The notes beneath the pieces are model-generated. The model had not been told where the DNA came from, did not search any database, and saw only the letters and a program-made list of their open reading frames with translations. Of a stretch of DNA of 64,000 nt, positions 24,295 through 35,102 are shown piece after piece. Each line of letters starts with the position of its first letter. Within the stretch, counting starts at the first letter, position 1. Source of the DNA: Helichrysum umbraculigerum (lineage: Eukaryota > Streptophyta > Magnoliopsida > Asterales > Asteraceae); the NCBI GenBank assembly GCA_949592205.1, contig CATIUR010000001.1, positions 213,720,250 through 213,784,249 on the forward strand, in the 5' to 3' direction. The position numbers and the translations under genes were made by a program.

Positions 24295-24954
24295 ATGATG
24301 TTTTACTTATTATTATGATGGTGAATCGATAACAATATTTAGTGTGTAGTGTTAGAGATTAGAAAGTGAGAGAGAGTTAAGAGTAAAAATAAAACATTTT
24401 TAAATTTGGAAGTGTTGAGTCTAAATTTTAAAGTTTTACAACTTTATTGCCCAAAATGAGATGTTCATCAGAACCACACGGCCTTTATGTTTTCCTTCAA
24501 ATAAATACTCTTAGGGTGTGTTGAATTCGTAGAATTTAACTATTTAAGGGTGTTTAGCTCACGAATGAATTAATTTGGATGTCATCAAATTCTTTCACTC
24601 AAAAAAATTCACATTTTTTTAAATTCTAATTCCTTTAATGAATTGTAATTTCATAGAAAATATACCCCGAACCTAACGCACCATTAGATTAATGTATTAT
24701 GATATTTTTAGTATAAAAAATGCCTTGCCGGTATAATTTCTTTTACACGTACAAGTATCTTGAAAATCTTAATATGGATATATTCTTAACTCACCTATTC
24801 ACTCAAACCCTCCTCTCTCCTAACCTCAACCCCTCTCTTTCCCTCACATTTTATTTATTTATTTAATTGAGTCATCCACATAAATACTTCTCTCGTTCTT
24901 CTTTTATCTCCATCTTTCTTTCTTTGCTTCCTATCTCCATTTCTCCTTCTTCAA
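24295..24954. other. Upstream region of the endosulfine-family gene
   Basis: This is AT-rich DNA. A possible old MITE lies at 24546-24685 (AGGGTGTTTAGCTC on the left, CCTAACGCACCATTA on the right), but its ends are poorly matched. The CT-rich stretch from 24800 to 24954 looks like promoter and 5' leader, ending in CTTCAAG|GTAATC, a plausible 5'-UTR splice donor. Confidence 0.4.
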
Positions 24955-24956
24955 GG

Positions 24957-24960
<4 letters not shown>

Positions 24961-25022
<62 letters not shown>
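24961..25022 (+). repeat. (CT)31 microsatellite in the presumed 5'-UTR intron
   Basis: It is an uninterrupted CT dinucleotide tract. It begins six bases after a plausible splice donor (CAAG|GTAATC), which puts it at the 5' end of an intron that would end at TACACCAG (25370), just before the ATG at 25379. It should be highly length-polymorphic. Confidence 0.85.
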
Positions 25023-25024
<2 letters not shown>

Positions 25025-25378
25025 CTCTATAGTCATCATCATATTCAATATATAAGTATGAGTATATATGTGCAAGTATATATGTATATATATTAATTTC
25101 TATAGATGTCCAAGTATTCTTCTATAACCATAACCTAATTTTGGCCTACAATTGTATATAAACCTAACTACTTTGATATATTTTAACCGTTCTAGTCTTC
25201 ATATTGTTCTTCTACATTATTAGTCTTTTGTTTCGGTCTCTTCGGCATAAGAGGTGAGACACGAACATTTAACTACAAAAGAAAATAAGTCGTCTTTACG
25301 ATTATATATCTTTGTTTCTTTAATTAATACCTACTTAGTTGTTTATTCCTTGAATGTGTTTATACACCAGAAGAAGAA

Positions 25379-28091
25379 ATGGCAGGATACGAGAGAAACG
25401 AAGAATTTATCTCCGAAAATGGTCATGACTATGAGGTAATATCATAAACTTTAGTTCTTTGTAGCGCCTCTTGTTTTCGCTTCAATGTGATAATGATATT
25501 TCTAATATTCACATCTTTATATTTTTAATTTAAGTCATTCTTTTAACTTGATATTATATTATATGGTATTATATTGGAATCAAGAAATTAAACAATAAAA
25601 AGGAGGTAAATGGGTTAATAAAAGGAATTAAATTAAATACATACAAATACAAAATACGAATATGAAACTTGATTATTAAAGACTTGGTGGTTCAAAGAAC
25701 ACTTGATACATGACGCACATATAAAATTAATATTGTTGGAAATTAAAAGGTATGGTGGCATATCCCATTCTCATTCTCATTTAAATAAAAAGTCATACTT
25801 TTCAAAATGATCGAAATTCAAATTTGGTACACATTGAGATGTAAAAGTCGTACCGAATGTTGGTTCCTAATCAACGAACATTATATCATTCGTACTGGTT
25901 TCTAAAACCCTTGGAGATAATCTATCGTTTCGATGTGTGGCGGTGTCACGTCTTCGGTGCCTAATTGTATAATATAAGTTTCATTTCTATAGTTAGTAAT
26001 ATATGTTTGACCATACACAATCGTCTTCTTTTTATAGGAAAATACCGTATGAATCTCCTCTTACGTCACGACTCCCTCGAAAATGAGCTTTGAAAAAATG
26101 GACCGTGTATATTTTAGGAAAACAAAAAAAAATATCATATGTAGCTAGGTTATTTTTATTATATAACCAAAAAAATCATGTACTATGCATACCAAATTTA
26201 TAACCTATAGTTTTATAGGAAGGAAATTTGCATTATTTTTTGTAGGGGTCCTAGAACTTATATTAATCACGTGGGAAGTGGCCTACCATTATGTTATATT
26301 AGTAGTAATAGGTGGTCCATAATTATAGGTATTTCATTTTCATTTTGGCCAATTAGGTTCAAAGGGTAATAGTGTCATTGTACATGTTAGAGACGCATCA
26401 TATGTTGTTGGGATGTCAAGTGAATCATGTGGATTGCCCCGTTGAAAGACAATGACTTGTTCATAAATATCACATACATAATTTTATGCTAAAAAATGGG
26501 AAAATGATTAGTGGACCTAAAGTGGTAGGACTACTTATAGACCTAACAATATGATTGGTGGATGTAAAACATTGATTGGATGAGATTCGGAGAGACGAAT
26601 AAATAAGTTTATTTGTTTGGTAGCACAAAGTTCGGTTTACTAATAAGAAATGTTTTAACCCCATGCTAGTGTAGTAATGATAATGCCAATGATGCACAAC
26701 TTTTAATTCAAAAGTTAAACTTGTTTTTTTGATGGTTTAACACTTTAACGTTTAGTCGTTAACTACATCCGTAACTGCATTAATAAAAAATGCGCAAAGT
26801 TTATACTCTTTGTGACCCAAAGACGAAATAAACCTCGACTTTTATTTTTCCATGTATGTCTTAGTTGACAAATCTAAATGGTTAAAATTACATTGTAGGG
26901 TGCGGCAATGAGACAGAAATATGGTGGACTTGTACCAAAGAAGAAGCCTTTAATCTCTAAGGCATGATACCGATTAAACATTCTTTAATTCTTCTACATT
27001 TTTTACTAATAACTGCTTTACCATTAACTGATAGTGAAATGGTTATACATCATGTTAATGTATTGTTGTATTGGGCCAGGACCATGAACGTGCTTTCTTT
27101 GATTCAGCAGATTGGGCCTTATGCAAGGTGGGCTTACTTGGCCTATACTATAATACCATAATGCATGCAATTTTGTAGAACAAATATGTTCTTAACACAA
27201 GCTAATGGTGTTTTAAATGTTATGTTAAAAACAGCAAGGTGCAGGAGTCAATGAGAAATCGACTATGGCGATTGAGACCCTACGGCCGAAATTAGAGGTA
27301 TTTAGTTAAATTTGTTAATACAACTCAAATATGTCATTGATCACATTTAATATCATGTTAAACAAAATTACTTATCTAGTGGTTATCTACTTATTTTACT
27401 AGAAATAAACGCTTAAAAAATTAACAGCTTGGTATATGCTTACTGCAATGAAAGTGAGTTGATAGTGTAGTAGTGTCCTTTAACTATTAAATTATCGGTA
27501 ACTAGTTATCTTTATTCTAGTTCGTTTTCCTTTTAGTGGAATTTAATAAATTTAGTCATTTTGCATTTCAAATCTCGAATGGCACAATGAGGTTTCACGT
27601 TATGTCAATTCTATTAAAAAAATTTAAAAGATTGTTCTTCATGAGTATAATGATGGAAGTTCGTTTCTGGTTTGATCAATTCGTTGGGTTAATTGCAGAG
27701 AACACCTCGGCAATGCTTGCCCCCAAGACGACCCGCTTGTATATCAGGAGGAGACAACCATGTGAGTTTCCAAGATTAAACATTATATTTCCTTTTATAG
27801 GTTTCTTTCAAAATAATATGTAGGACTAATAAATTGGTCTAATTTCAATGCCAATGTCATTTATCAAACATAGCACTTGAAAGTGTGTAATCTTTTAAAC
27901 ACACTTGATGATTAACATGTGACATTAGACGAGTAATTAGGCCTACATCTCTTGCTGTTTTCAGTCTTTGCATTTTTTATTTTTATTTTTATTTTTTTAT
28001 TTTTTTCACATAATGACTTCTTGTTGATCCTCTTTATATTTATTGGTACTGTTATATTTACGATTGAATTTATCATTTTCAGACAGAGTAA
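25379..28091 (+). CDS. Alpha-endosulfine / ARPP19-family protein (PP2A-inhibitor type)
   Basis: The proposed exons are 25379-25435, 26899-26961, 27080-27127, 27235-27297, 27699-27761 and 28083-28091. They join in frame to about 100 aa. The diagnostic block runs across exons 2-4: KYGG-PKK-PLISK, then DHERAFFDSADWAL, then K-QGA and LRPKL. The Ser in FDSADW is the residue that Greatwall-type kinases phosphorylate in animal and yeast endosulfines, turning them into inhibitors of PP2A-B55; the same role in plants is an inference. The usual plant motif WALGKQG reads WALCKQG here. Exon 2 ends AAG|GCATGA, so intron 2 would be GC-AG. The last exon is uncertain: without splicing at 27762 the frame stops at 27777-27779. 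A 5'-UTR intron is likely. Confidence 0.8.
25436..26898 (+). other. Intron 1 of the endosulfine-family gene (1463 bp)
   Basis: The intron is bounded by GAG|GTAATA and TTGTAG|GGTGC. It contains copy C of the dispersed element (26490-26610). The rest is AT-rich with no recognised feature. Confidence 0.65.
26490..26610 (+). repeat. Dispersed small element, copy C
   Basis: The stretch AATATGATTGGTGGATGTAA, then TTGATTGGATGAGATTCGGAGAGA, aligns with the copies at 16543-16683 (minus) and 18115-18245 (plus). TGGACCTAAA and TAGACCTAA stand at comparable positions. All three copies lie in introns. Confidence 0.45.
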
Positions 28092-29390
28092 GAAGTGTAC
28101 ATACTGCATAAAAGAGTGGCGGGAGTTGCTAGATAGCGACCCGATTGTGATTGGAGTTAAGGATACAACAACTTCTCTTCAAATCCTGTTTAATACAGTA
28201 CAAGTTTTAATGCAATATAATACAATGTTGGTTTTGGTAATTTCAATACAAGTTAAGAGTTTATGTTGTTATGATATTAGGCAGTTTGGATATGATAGTA
28301 TATAGCAAGCAATTTATTTGGCCATCAGTTTGGTAAAGATTGAGAGAATTGGCGTTACAAAAATCCTATAAAATGTGAGGTATGAGTTTGCATCAAGTGC
28401 TAGCAAACATCATAGCGTGTTCGTAACTATGCTATTCATAACAAAAAATAAATAAACAATAAAACAAATCACTAAGCAAATTCAGGTTTGTGTGCGACTT
28501 CATATTTAAGAGGTCATCCACTCAAACTTTAAATCCTTATAAGTGTTAAACAATGAATTCCTCGTGGGATATAATGTATTACATATGCAAGTATTTATAG
28601 AGTACAATGAAACATACCTAAACCCGAATGGACCCTAAACCTGTAATCGGGCTTGTGCCTCCTATTCTAATCTACCATCTAACAATAAGCTAACGCAGGT
28701 TTGTGTGGGATTTCATATTTAGAAAACGCAATCTAGAAACATCAATGTCACACTGGAAATAGAGTTGGACTATATGAAGTTGATAGGATTTGGGGCTCTT
28801 GAAACAGAGTCTTAAAACCATAAGCACATACTTTGACAGAAGAGGAAACTTAAGGTTGAAAAGAATAATGCCATTTGGCTTGTGATGCTTCAAAAATCTA
28901 CTTCCAAAAAAGAAACAAACAACCGTCACAATCTCATGTTATTTAATTTTTCTGTTTTGCAAAACAATTGCAATATTGATCAATTTATAGGTCAATGAAT
29001 TGATTTATGATGGGTCGAATGGGTACATCAAAAGGAACATGAAAATCTGAACATGTCAAAGTCCTCAGGACAAAACACGTTTAATTCATCCAAAGTGATT
29101 CACAATTCAGCATAGTTTATTCCAAATTTCTTATAATCATTGTAAGTATGTCACTAAACTCAAGAAATAGAAGTGATTATGTCAAAAGTATGGTTACAAT
29201 TACAAACATGAAATCTGTTTTGGGATACTAGCCAACCAGCCCATTTATTGACCGCTACATATGATGTATGTGTTCCTCTTTAGAAACAAATCAATCATTC
29301 GGGAATACGTATGTAAAATGATCCTGCATATGTATAATAGACAATGTCATGATCATATCTACCAATATATATACAAATGATACATAAAGA
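28092..29390. other. 3' UTR of the endosulfine-family gene and intergenic DNA
   Basis: The first 100-200 bases are probably 3' UTR. Two related phrases, CAGGTTTGTGTGCGACTTCATATTTA (28484) and CAGGTTTGTGTGGGATTTCATATTTA (28697), form a direct repeat about 213 bases apart. No gene was recognised. Confidence 0.4.
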
Positions 29391-29742
29391 GTTAATAATG
29401 GTTTAATCCTCAAAGTTTCACATTTTTTTCGTTTTAATCACTCAAGTTTTTTTCTAACGATTTAACCCTCGAAGTTTCAAAATTTTGGTGGTTTAAGCCT
29501 AAAGTTTGATTATACTTCAAAAATTTGATGGTTTAATCCTTAAAGTTTATCTTTTATAATGATTTGGCCCTTTTAAGTTTTTCTATTTTAATCATCCAAC
29601 TTTCAAAAAATTAATGGTTAATCCTTTGAAGGGTTAAACCAATAAGTCAATACAAACTTGAAGGGTTAAATCATGATAAAAAAACTTGAGTGGTTAAAAC
29701 GAAAAAAAAAAGTAAAACTTTGAGGATTAAACCATTATTAAC
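29391..29742. mobile_element. Foldback element (about 350 bp) with long inverted arms
   Basis: The first 28 bases (GTTAATAATGG...TCAAAGTTT) are matched perfectly in inverse at the right end (AAACTTTGA...CCATTATTAAC). The similarity continues inward for about 130 bases per arm. The module GGTTTAATCCTYAAAGTTT is reiterated four or five times internally. Flanks ACATAAAGA and CCATAAATA share ATAAA, but no exact TSD was found. A Mutator-like or foldback origin is possible. Confidence 0.75.
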
Positions 29743-29778
29743 CCATAAATAAAATCCTACATTAGTTAATATTACTGA

Positions 29779-29847
29779 TATTTTAAAGATATATTTATAT
29801 AACTCAAGAAAATAATTTTAAAGATATATTTATATAACTCAAGAAAA
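29779..29847. repeat. Two-copy direct tandem repeat
   Basis: The phrase TTTTAAAGATATATTTATAT, continuing AACTCAAGAAAA, occurs twice in immediate succession (unit about 34 bases). It is a recent local duplication with no further significance seen. Confidence 0.8.
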
Positions 29848-29983
29848 GACTGAAGTGGTTATTGACTTATTGTAATTTGAAAAATAGTGATATTATAAAT
29901 TATCAATTATAACACAACTGCAAACATGATAGTCTTCAAGACCTGTAAAGCAGTATGTTAGACCTGCAGTAAGACTAACTTAC

Positions 29984-30407
29984 AGCCTGAAAAACGTCTA
30001 TGATAACTTGTTGAATGAAGGTTTAGAGAAGGTTGAGATATATTCTGCTGCACTTTACGATTGACATAGCTTTTCTTCTTATCGTCGATGATAGCTTTAC
30101 GGATCATCCTAGCTTCAACACAACTGTCTGAAATGTTAGGACTTGCAACAAGTCTTTCATTAACTTGTGATGTAGGTAAGATATCTAAAAAACAAAGGAA
30201 ACAATTAGAGAATAACAATATAAACGAATATTACGTTAATGAAAGATTAAGAGATCTTTTAAATATACTTACTGTTTGAAATAATAGCAAGTGGAACTCG
30301 AGAAAATGTTGGTAGATTTTGTTGAACATCTCCATTATCTTGAGATCTTTGAATACATTTAGATCTCTTGCTAGAAAGGATGTCACGGTGAATTTGTCTT
30401 GCTTCCT
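29984..30407 (-). pseudogene. Fragment resembling the N-terminal region of plant Helitron Rep/helicase proteins
   Basis: Two minus-strand exons can be read: about 30407-30273, encoding EARQIHRDILSSKRSK and then LPTFSRVPLAIISN, with donor ACA|GTAAGT; and 30184-29984, encoding ILPTSQVNERLVASPNIS and then DDKKKSYVNRKVQQN, with donor GCT|GTAAGT. The style (RR-x-IH-x-IL-x-SKRSK, VP-x-AIIS, then basic KVQQN) recalls the weakly conserved N-terminus of plant Helitron-encoded proteins. No Rep HUH or helicase motif follows, because the sequence degenerates left of 29980. It lies downstream of, and in the same direction as, the RPA1-like pseudogene. The assignment is from memory of family style and needs a profile search. 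Confidence 0.3.
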
Positions 30408-31227
30408 TATGAGAGATCGAATTCATGATCAAAATGTTAGAGATGTCAATAAAGACATTAGAGAAAACAAACTTAATGAAAACCTTTCAACTTGCAAAGA
30501 TTATAATAAGTTTTTATTTGGAGGGAAATTTTCAGGTTGAGCTTGAAGACTTTTGAATTTTCATATATTTAGAGATTACAAAAGCTATCATGTATAATGA
30601 TCAGTGACTTTTCGATATCCAAGATTCTAAAAAGTTCTTTTTGGTCTGTTCCCCCATACAAAGTGATAATTTTGATAGTTCCCGAAAACAACAATAGGTT
30701 TACTTTAATTACTTTAAATTGACTTGATAGTGAAAAAGATAAACACAGTAAATTGAAAAGCACTTTATTTCTACTTGAAAAGTTCACATAGAAATGGAAA
30801 AATAAAGTACGTATGTGTAAAGATTGATAGTATAGAGTTTACACGATTTTTTTGCTAATAATTTGAGTATTTATATATGTAGTCACAAATGTTAGTAGCA
30901 TAGTACTCCATATATAATGGTTCTATAATCTTCAAGGTAAATGTATGATGCTTATAATAGTATTGTCTCAAACTTATCTAAACTTTTTAGAGAATTAAAG
31001 CTACATATCATCAGTAAATTAATCAAGTAAATGTATAATGGTTATTATGGTTTTGTCTATTGTCTATTCTAAATAAAGTCCACATTAATAGCAACTATTA
31101 TGATTATATGACATAAACATATAATATAAACATACAAAATATAAAATAGAAGGCAAACACTTTAAAAACATACCAGATAGATTAACATGACAACGACTAC
31201 AGAGACAAAAGACGTGGTAAAAATACC

Positions 31228-33744
31228 TCACAAAGTTTGAAAGGGAAATAGCAGACTTAAACATAAAAAAACCAACAACACAAAACAAAGTAAACATGTT
31301 CCAACACATGAAAGCACCAAGAAGACTTGAACAAAACGAAACATCTTCTTAGCCGAATGCATATCCCCACTACCATCAGGATCAACATGCTGGTGGCTCC
31401 TTTTAACAGAAGGAGTTGTTGCAGTGTCGACATCCCCCACACATGCTATTGATGAATGGTCGGAAGAAGATACAACATCCTTCAAACAAATAAAAGAATA
31501 CCTATAATAAGAAAACATACTTTAAGAATGCCTATAAGAACTATCTAATAACAGTTGAACAACATGTCACCTTCTTGTCAATACAACCATCAACATTATC
31601 ATCATTTTTCACAGCATAACCATTGCCTCCTTGATCATCATCCTGCATGTATGTTTTACATGTTAGCATTCTCTTCAACAAACACATTCTGGTAGATAAA
31701 CCAAACTCAATAGTATTTGGTACTATTAACCTGGTCATCCGGATACATGTCCATGAAGTCTGAAATAACTCCAGAATCATCACAAACTTTCATCACAGTG
31801 TAGACTTGATAGCCATGATCAATGTTATACTTTGAAACATCAATCTTGAATAGAAAGTTTTTATTCAGCAAATCATTAAAATCATCTGGAAACCGTTCTA
31901 AATCACCTTCCTGAATAAAGAATAAGATTATAAATCAACTGAAAGTTATTAATGAAATGTTATTAAGCATATGACAAGTAACAAACACACACCCTTTCCT
32001 GTTTCTCACGGATTTCATAAGCATGCTTATGAATTAGTTTTACCACCTCCCTATCAAACAAAACAAAAGATGTAGTCCCAGTTGAATCTTGAACTCTCAG
32101 TTGCAGTTTAAAACTGCAAAAAGAATAAAAATATACTTAAACATGTCATCATTCAATCATCCTTTTCATCATGCAGTAAGTGAAATAGACCTGGGAAAAA
32201 ATAGACTTAAACATGTCGTCATGCAGTAAGTGAAATATACCTGGGAAAAACAGAAGCAGCTTTTCCTTTGCATTTTGAACAATACAACATGCCATCATCC
32301 TTTTCATCCTCTCCCAGATCAATCTATTGGAGGTCAGTAAGTTCAGACCTTTTAAGAACCTTCTTGTGATGTTTGAGGCAAGCAATGTAAAACCAACCAT
32401 GTCGTTCCTCGAGAGATCTGATAGTAGCAAGAACGACGCACACCCTTGGCTGTAATGAAGAAAACCATTTAAATTAACTAAGAAAGATTTACGAACAGTT
32501 ATTATAATTATACAACTTAATGCACATATACCTGCGTGGAATCAACAACTTCATCTATAGTACTTCGCGGAAATTTAGTCAGAAACTCATCCTGCAGAGA
32601 AAATACCTTTTGGCCAGAAAGCTGAGAACAACCTTGAAAAGAAGAAAATGCTCCAACTCGAGAAATATAGTTTTTTCTAAAGTCATGCATCTCCACAATG
32701 TCGGAATCAATAAACAACTTTGTACTAAACAAATCATTTTGAAAAGTAAGCTCCCCTGAATGTTTAATGATTCAACAATTATTAAAAACACTTTAAGAAA
32801 TAATAATATAAATGACTGAATTAAAAAGTACTTACCTTTCTAATCACGAATTCTTGCAAACTGTAAAATCATCACCACATGCATTTGGATCTTGTTAGAA
32901 AAAGCATACTCATGAAACTGAACTGCATACCCATCCCACAACGTACAGGTGACCTTCAGTCCTCTAAAAAACGATGAATGTAAGTAGATGTGTAAATCAG
33001 ATATGTAGGGTAGATTCTTATGTTTTATGCATAACTATAAAACATTAAATCATTACTTCAGATCTTCAAGTAGTAAAGTAAGTCTATTTCCTTGCTTCCC
33101 ATTATCTTTAGGGTAGACCTCCAAATTTCCAGATTCAACAACACAACCGATGACATCTAAAACGACACATGATTTAGGAAAAACATAAGGTAAAACAAAA
33201 AATATAAGACTACACATTACTACAATACATATTAACTGAAACATATATAACACAAAAACAGCAATCATACCAACTGGTAAGTCAGGATCATCCCCTTGGT
33301 TTGAGATTTCAGAAAAAGAGAAAAAGTCAAAACCGTGCAAAGGAAAATCCAAGCTCTGAAACTTCTTCAATAAGGTACCACGATAAAAGTTGAGCTTATA
33401 ACGGTGTTTCAGCGCAGGGTACTTGCCATTGTTATCTCCTACGCCAAACTTACTCATGAGGACAACAATTCCTTCAGAGATAAGACCCTCAAACTGGGGA
33501 CACAGAACCATCTTGACACTTGCTTGGATCTTATCAGACTGCATATATAATTCGATTTTAATAATGGATAATTGTATTTCAAAGGAAAAATAATAGAAAT
33601 AAAAAAGAAAATTACCCTCTCATCCATCACTATCATTTCCAAGCTGTAAGTTGTTTTCCAGACTTTAAGTATTCGAACTCGTAGCTTCCATGTGTCCTTC
33701 CCGGTGTCAAGTTCTGAGATGTAGTTAACTGCATCGTTCTCCAT
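31228..33744 (-). pseudogene. RPA1-like (RPA70 / OB-fold) single-strand DNA-binding protein gene, two premature stops
   Basis: Ten minus-strand exons can be traced with consistent phases: 33744-33616, 33538-33271, 33156-33057, 32963-32836, 32755-32532, 32449-32241, 32113-31993, 31910-31731, 31642-31571, and 31479 to the stop at 31228. The order matches plant RPA70-like proteins. An OB domain has DKIQASV and GFDFFSFSEI, and the next OB has DVIGCV, TLWDGYAVQF and FSTKLFIDSDIVE. A C-terminal zinc-finger region reads WFYIACLKHHKKV then YCSKCKGK, with His where the second Cys is expected, followed by LQLRVQDSTGTTSFVLFDRE. In-frame TAG codons occur at 32842-32840 and 32326-32324. The product would be truncated after about 170 residues. 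RPA1-like genes are common cargo of plant Helitrons, which fits the neighbouring fragment. Confidence 0.78.
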
Positions 33745-34438
33745 TGTTGATCACAAAGAAACAATACGGTAAAGAAAAGGGTTAGATGATGATATGGATT
33801 GCTTGTAAACTGATGTATTTTAAAAGGAAGGGAAGGGAGAGACCTATGGTGTTCCAATATCGGGAGTGATAAAAGAAAGCGTGCAAGAAAACATTACTCT
33901 CGCCGCCCTGCAGAAAAGAGGCCGTGATGCCATAATAGTAATTAGGGTATCTTGGAAATTTGGAAATCGCATAAAAAGAGGAACGCAAAGGCTGCAAGGG
34001 GAGAAAAAGTAATTACGGTGTTGGTATCATTATTTATTATTCATTTTTTAATATAAAAGAGGAACTCAAATTATTTTATGGTAAATATAACGATTCAAAA
34101 TTAGGAGAAAATGACAAATCAGCATGGTCATTGTTTAAGAAAATGACAAATCAGCAAAATGATGTCAGCGACAAGCCACAACTCCCTTCTCTTACTTGAG
34201 AGAGATTTGTTAGTTGAGGACTTAGAACTTAGAAGTAGCCAAGCCCAATTCTAATATTTGGGCCCAAATCACCAGCCTGTAACTCCAAGAAATGTGTATT
34301 GGGCCTAATTACTAGCCCGTATCATTAATTCATTATCGTATGTCTTCTCCGAAAGTTTCTGCAATTGTTCGCTCTCAGAAAACCTCAAACAAATTCTATC
34401 ACCCCCAAAACTTTATTCAACACATCTACAATAAAAGT
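33745..34438. other. Intergenic region between the RPA1-like pseudogene and a possible small gene
   Basis: No coding feature was recognised. GGGCC-type motifs (TTTGGGCCCAAA near 34257, ATTGGGCCTAAT near 34298) resemble plant housekeeping promoter elements and face the plus-strand ATGs at 34340 and 34439. Confidence 0.35.
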
Positions 34439-35102
34439 ATGGAAGGAAGATCAAGGAGTTCATCGAGTAAGTTACATGTTCATAACCATTTATATGCATA
34501 CCCCCTTCCTCTATTTCAACTATTTTGCCTAAAAATCTACGTTTGTATACAGAGTATGTGTGAAATCTCTGATTTCGTGCGAGATTTTTGTTTTTAGGCG
34601 ATATTTTTGTCCCACATTTTTTATATGTGCGATATATTTTCTTTTGTGCGCTATTTTTTATATTGTGCGATATTTTGTGTTAAATTTTAATATTAAATGC
34701 GAAATTATGTATCTACAATTAGGTTATGAATTTATGATTTAGTATTATGACAAGTCTAGCACAAATTGGATAATTTCGCATAAAAACAACCCAAATAGCA
34801 GAAAGCCGGATAGTGTATTTCGACGTTGTTTTGCTAAGTTGTGCCGTTGAACTTAGTTATTGGGTGAAAAAAAATAGTACAAGTAAACATGTTACAGAAT
34901 ACACATTACACCGTTGCTAGTGAATTTATACTTTAGTATTTATGGAAATAATTTGCTATTTCTGTAAAGCTGAGAACTAAGGGAGTATTATTAGTTGGTT
35001 TTTGGTTCAAGTAAAATGCTAACTGTCAATTTCTTGTGATTAGGTGGAGTGCTTGATGCAAACGCGGAGCATCTGCGTACCAAAGAATATATCAGCTCTT
35101 AA
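34439..35102 (+). CDS. Possible two-exon micro-gene (28 aa), function unknown
   Basis: Exon 34439-34466 ends at a good donor (TCGA|GTAAGT) and exon 35044-35102 starts after GTGATTAG. Joined they read MEGRSRSSSS, then GVLDANAEHLRTKEYISS, then TAA. The joined peptide looks natural and an upstream GGGCC-rich promoter fits. The gene would be very short, and I do not recognise the family. Further donors (35107 region, CAATG|GTAAGA) and an exon-like stretch at 35822-35990 could belong to the same transcript as 3' UTR or as an alternative product. It may be spurious. Confidence 0.2.

Noticed and set aside
24546..24690. Possible MITE with AGGGTGTTTAGCTC and CCTAACGCACCATTA ends
   Set aside because: Inverted ends match poorly and no TSD was found.
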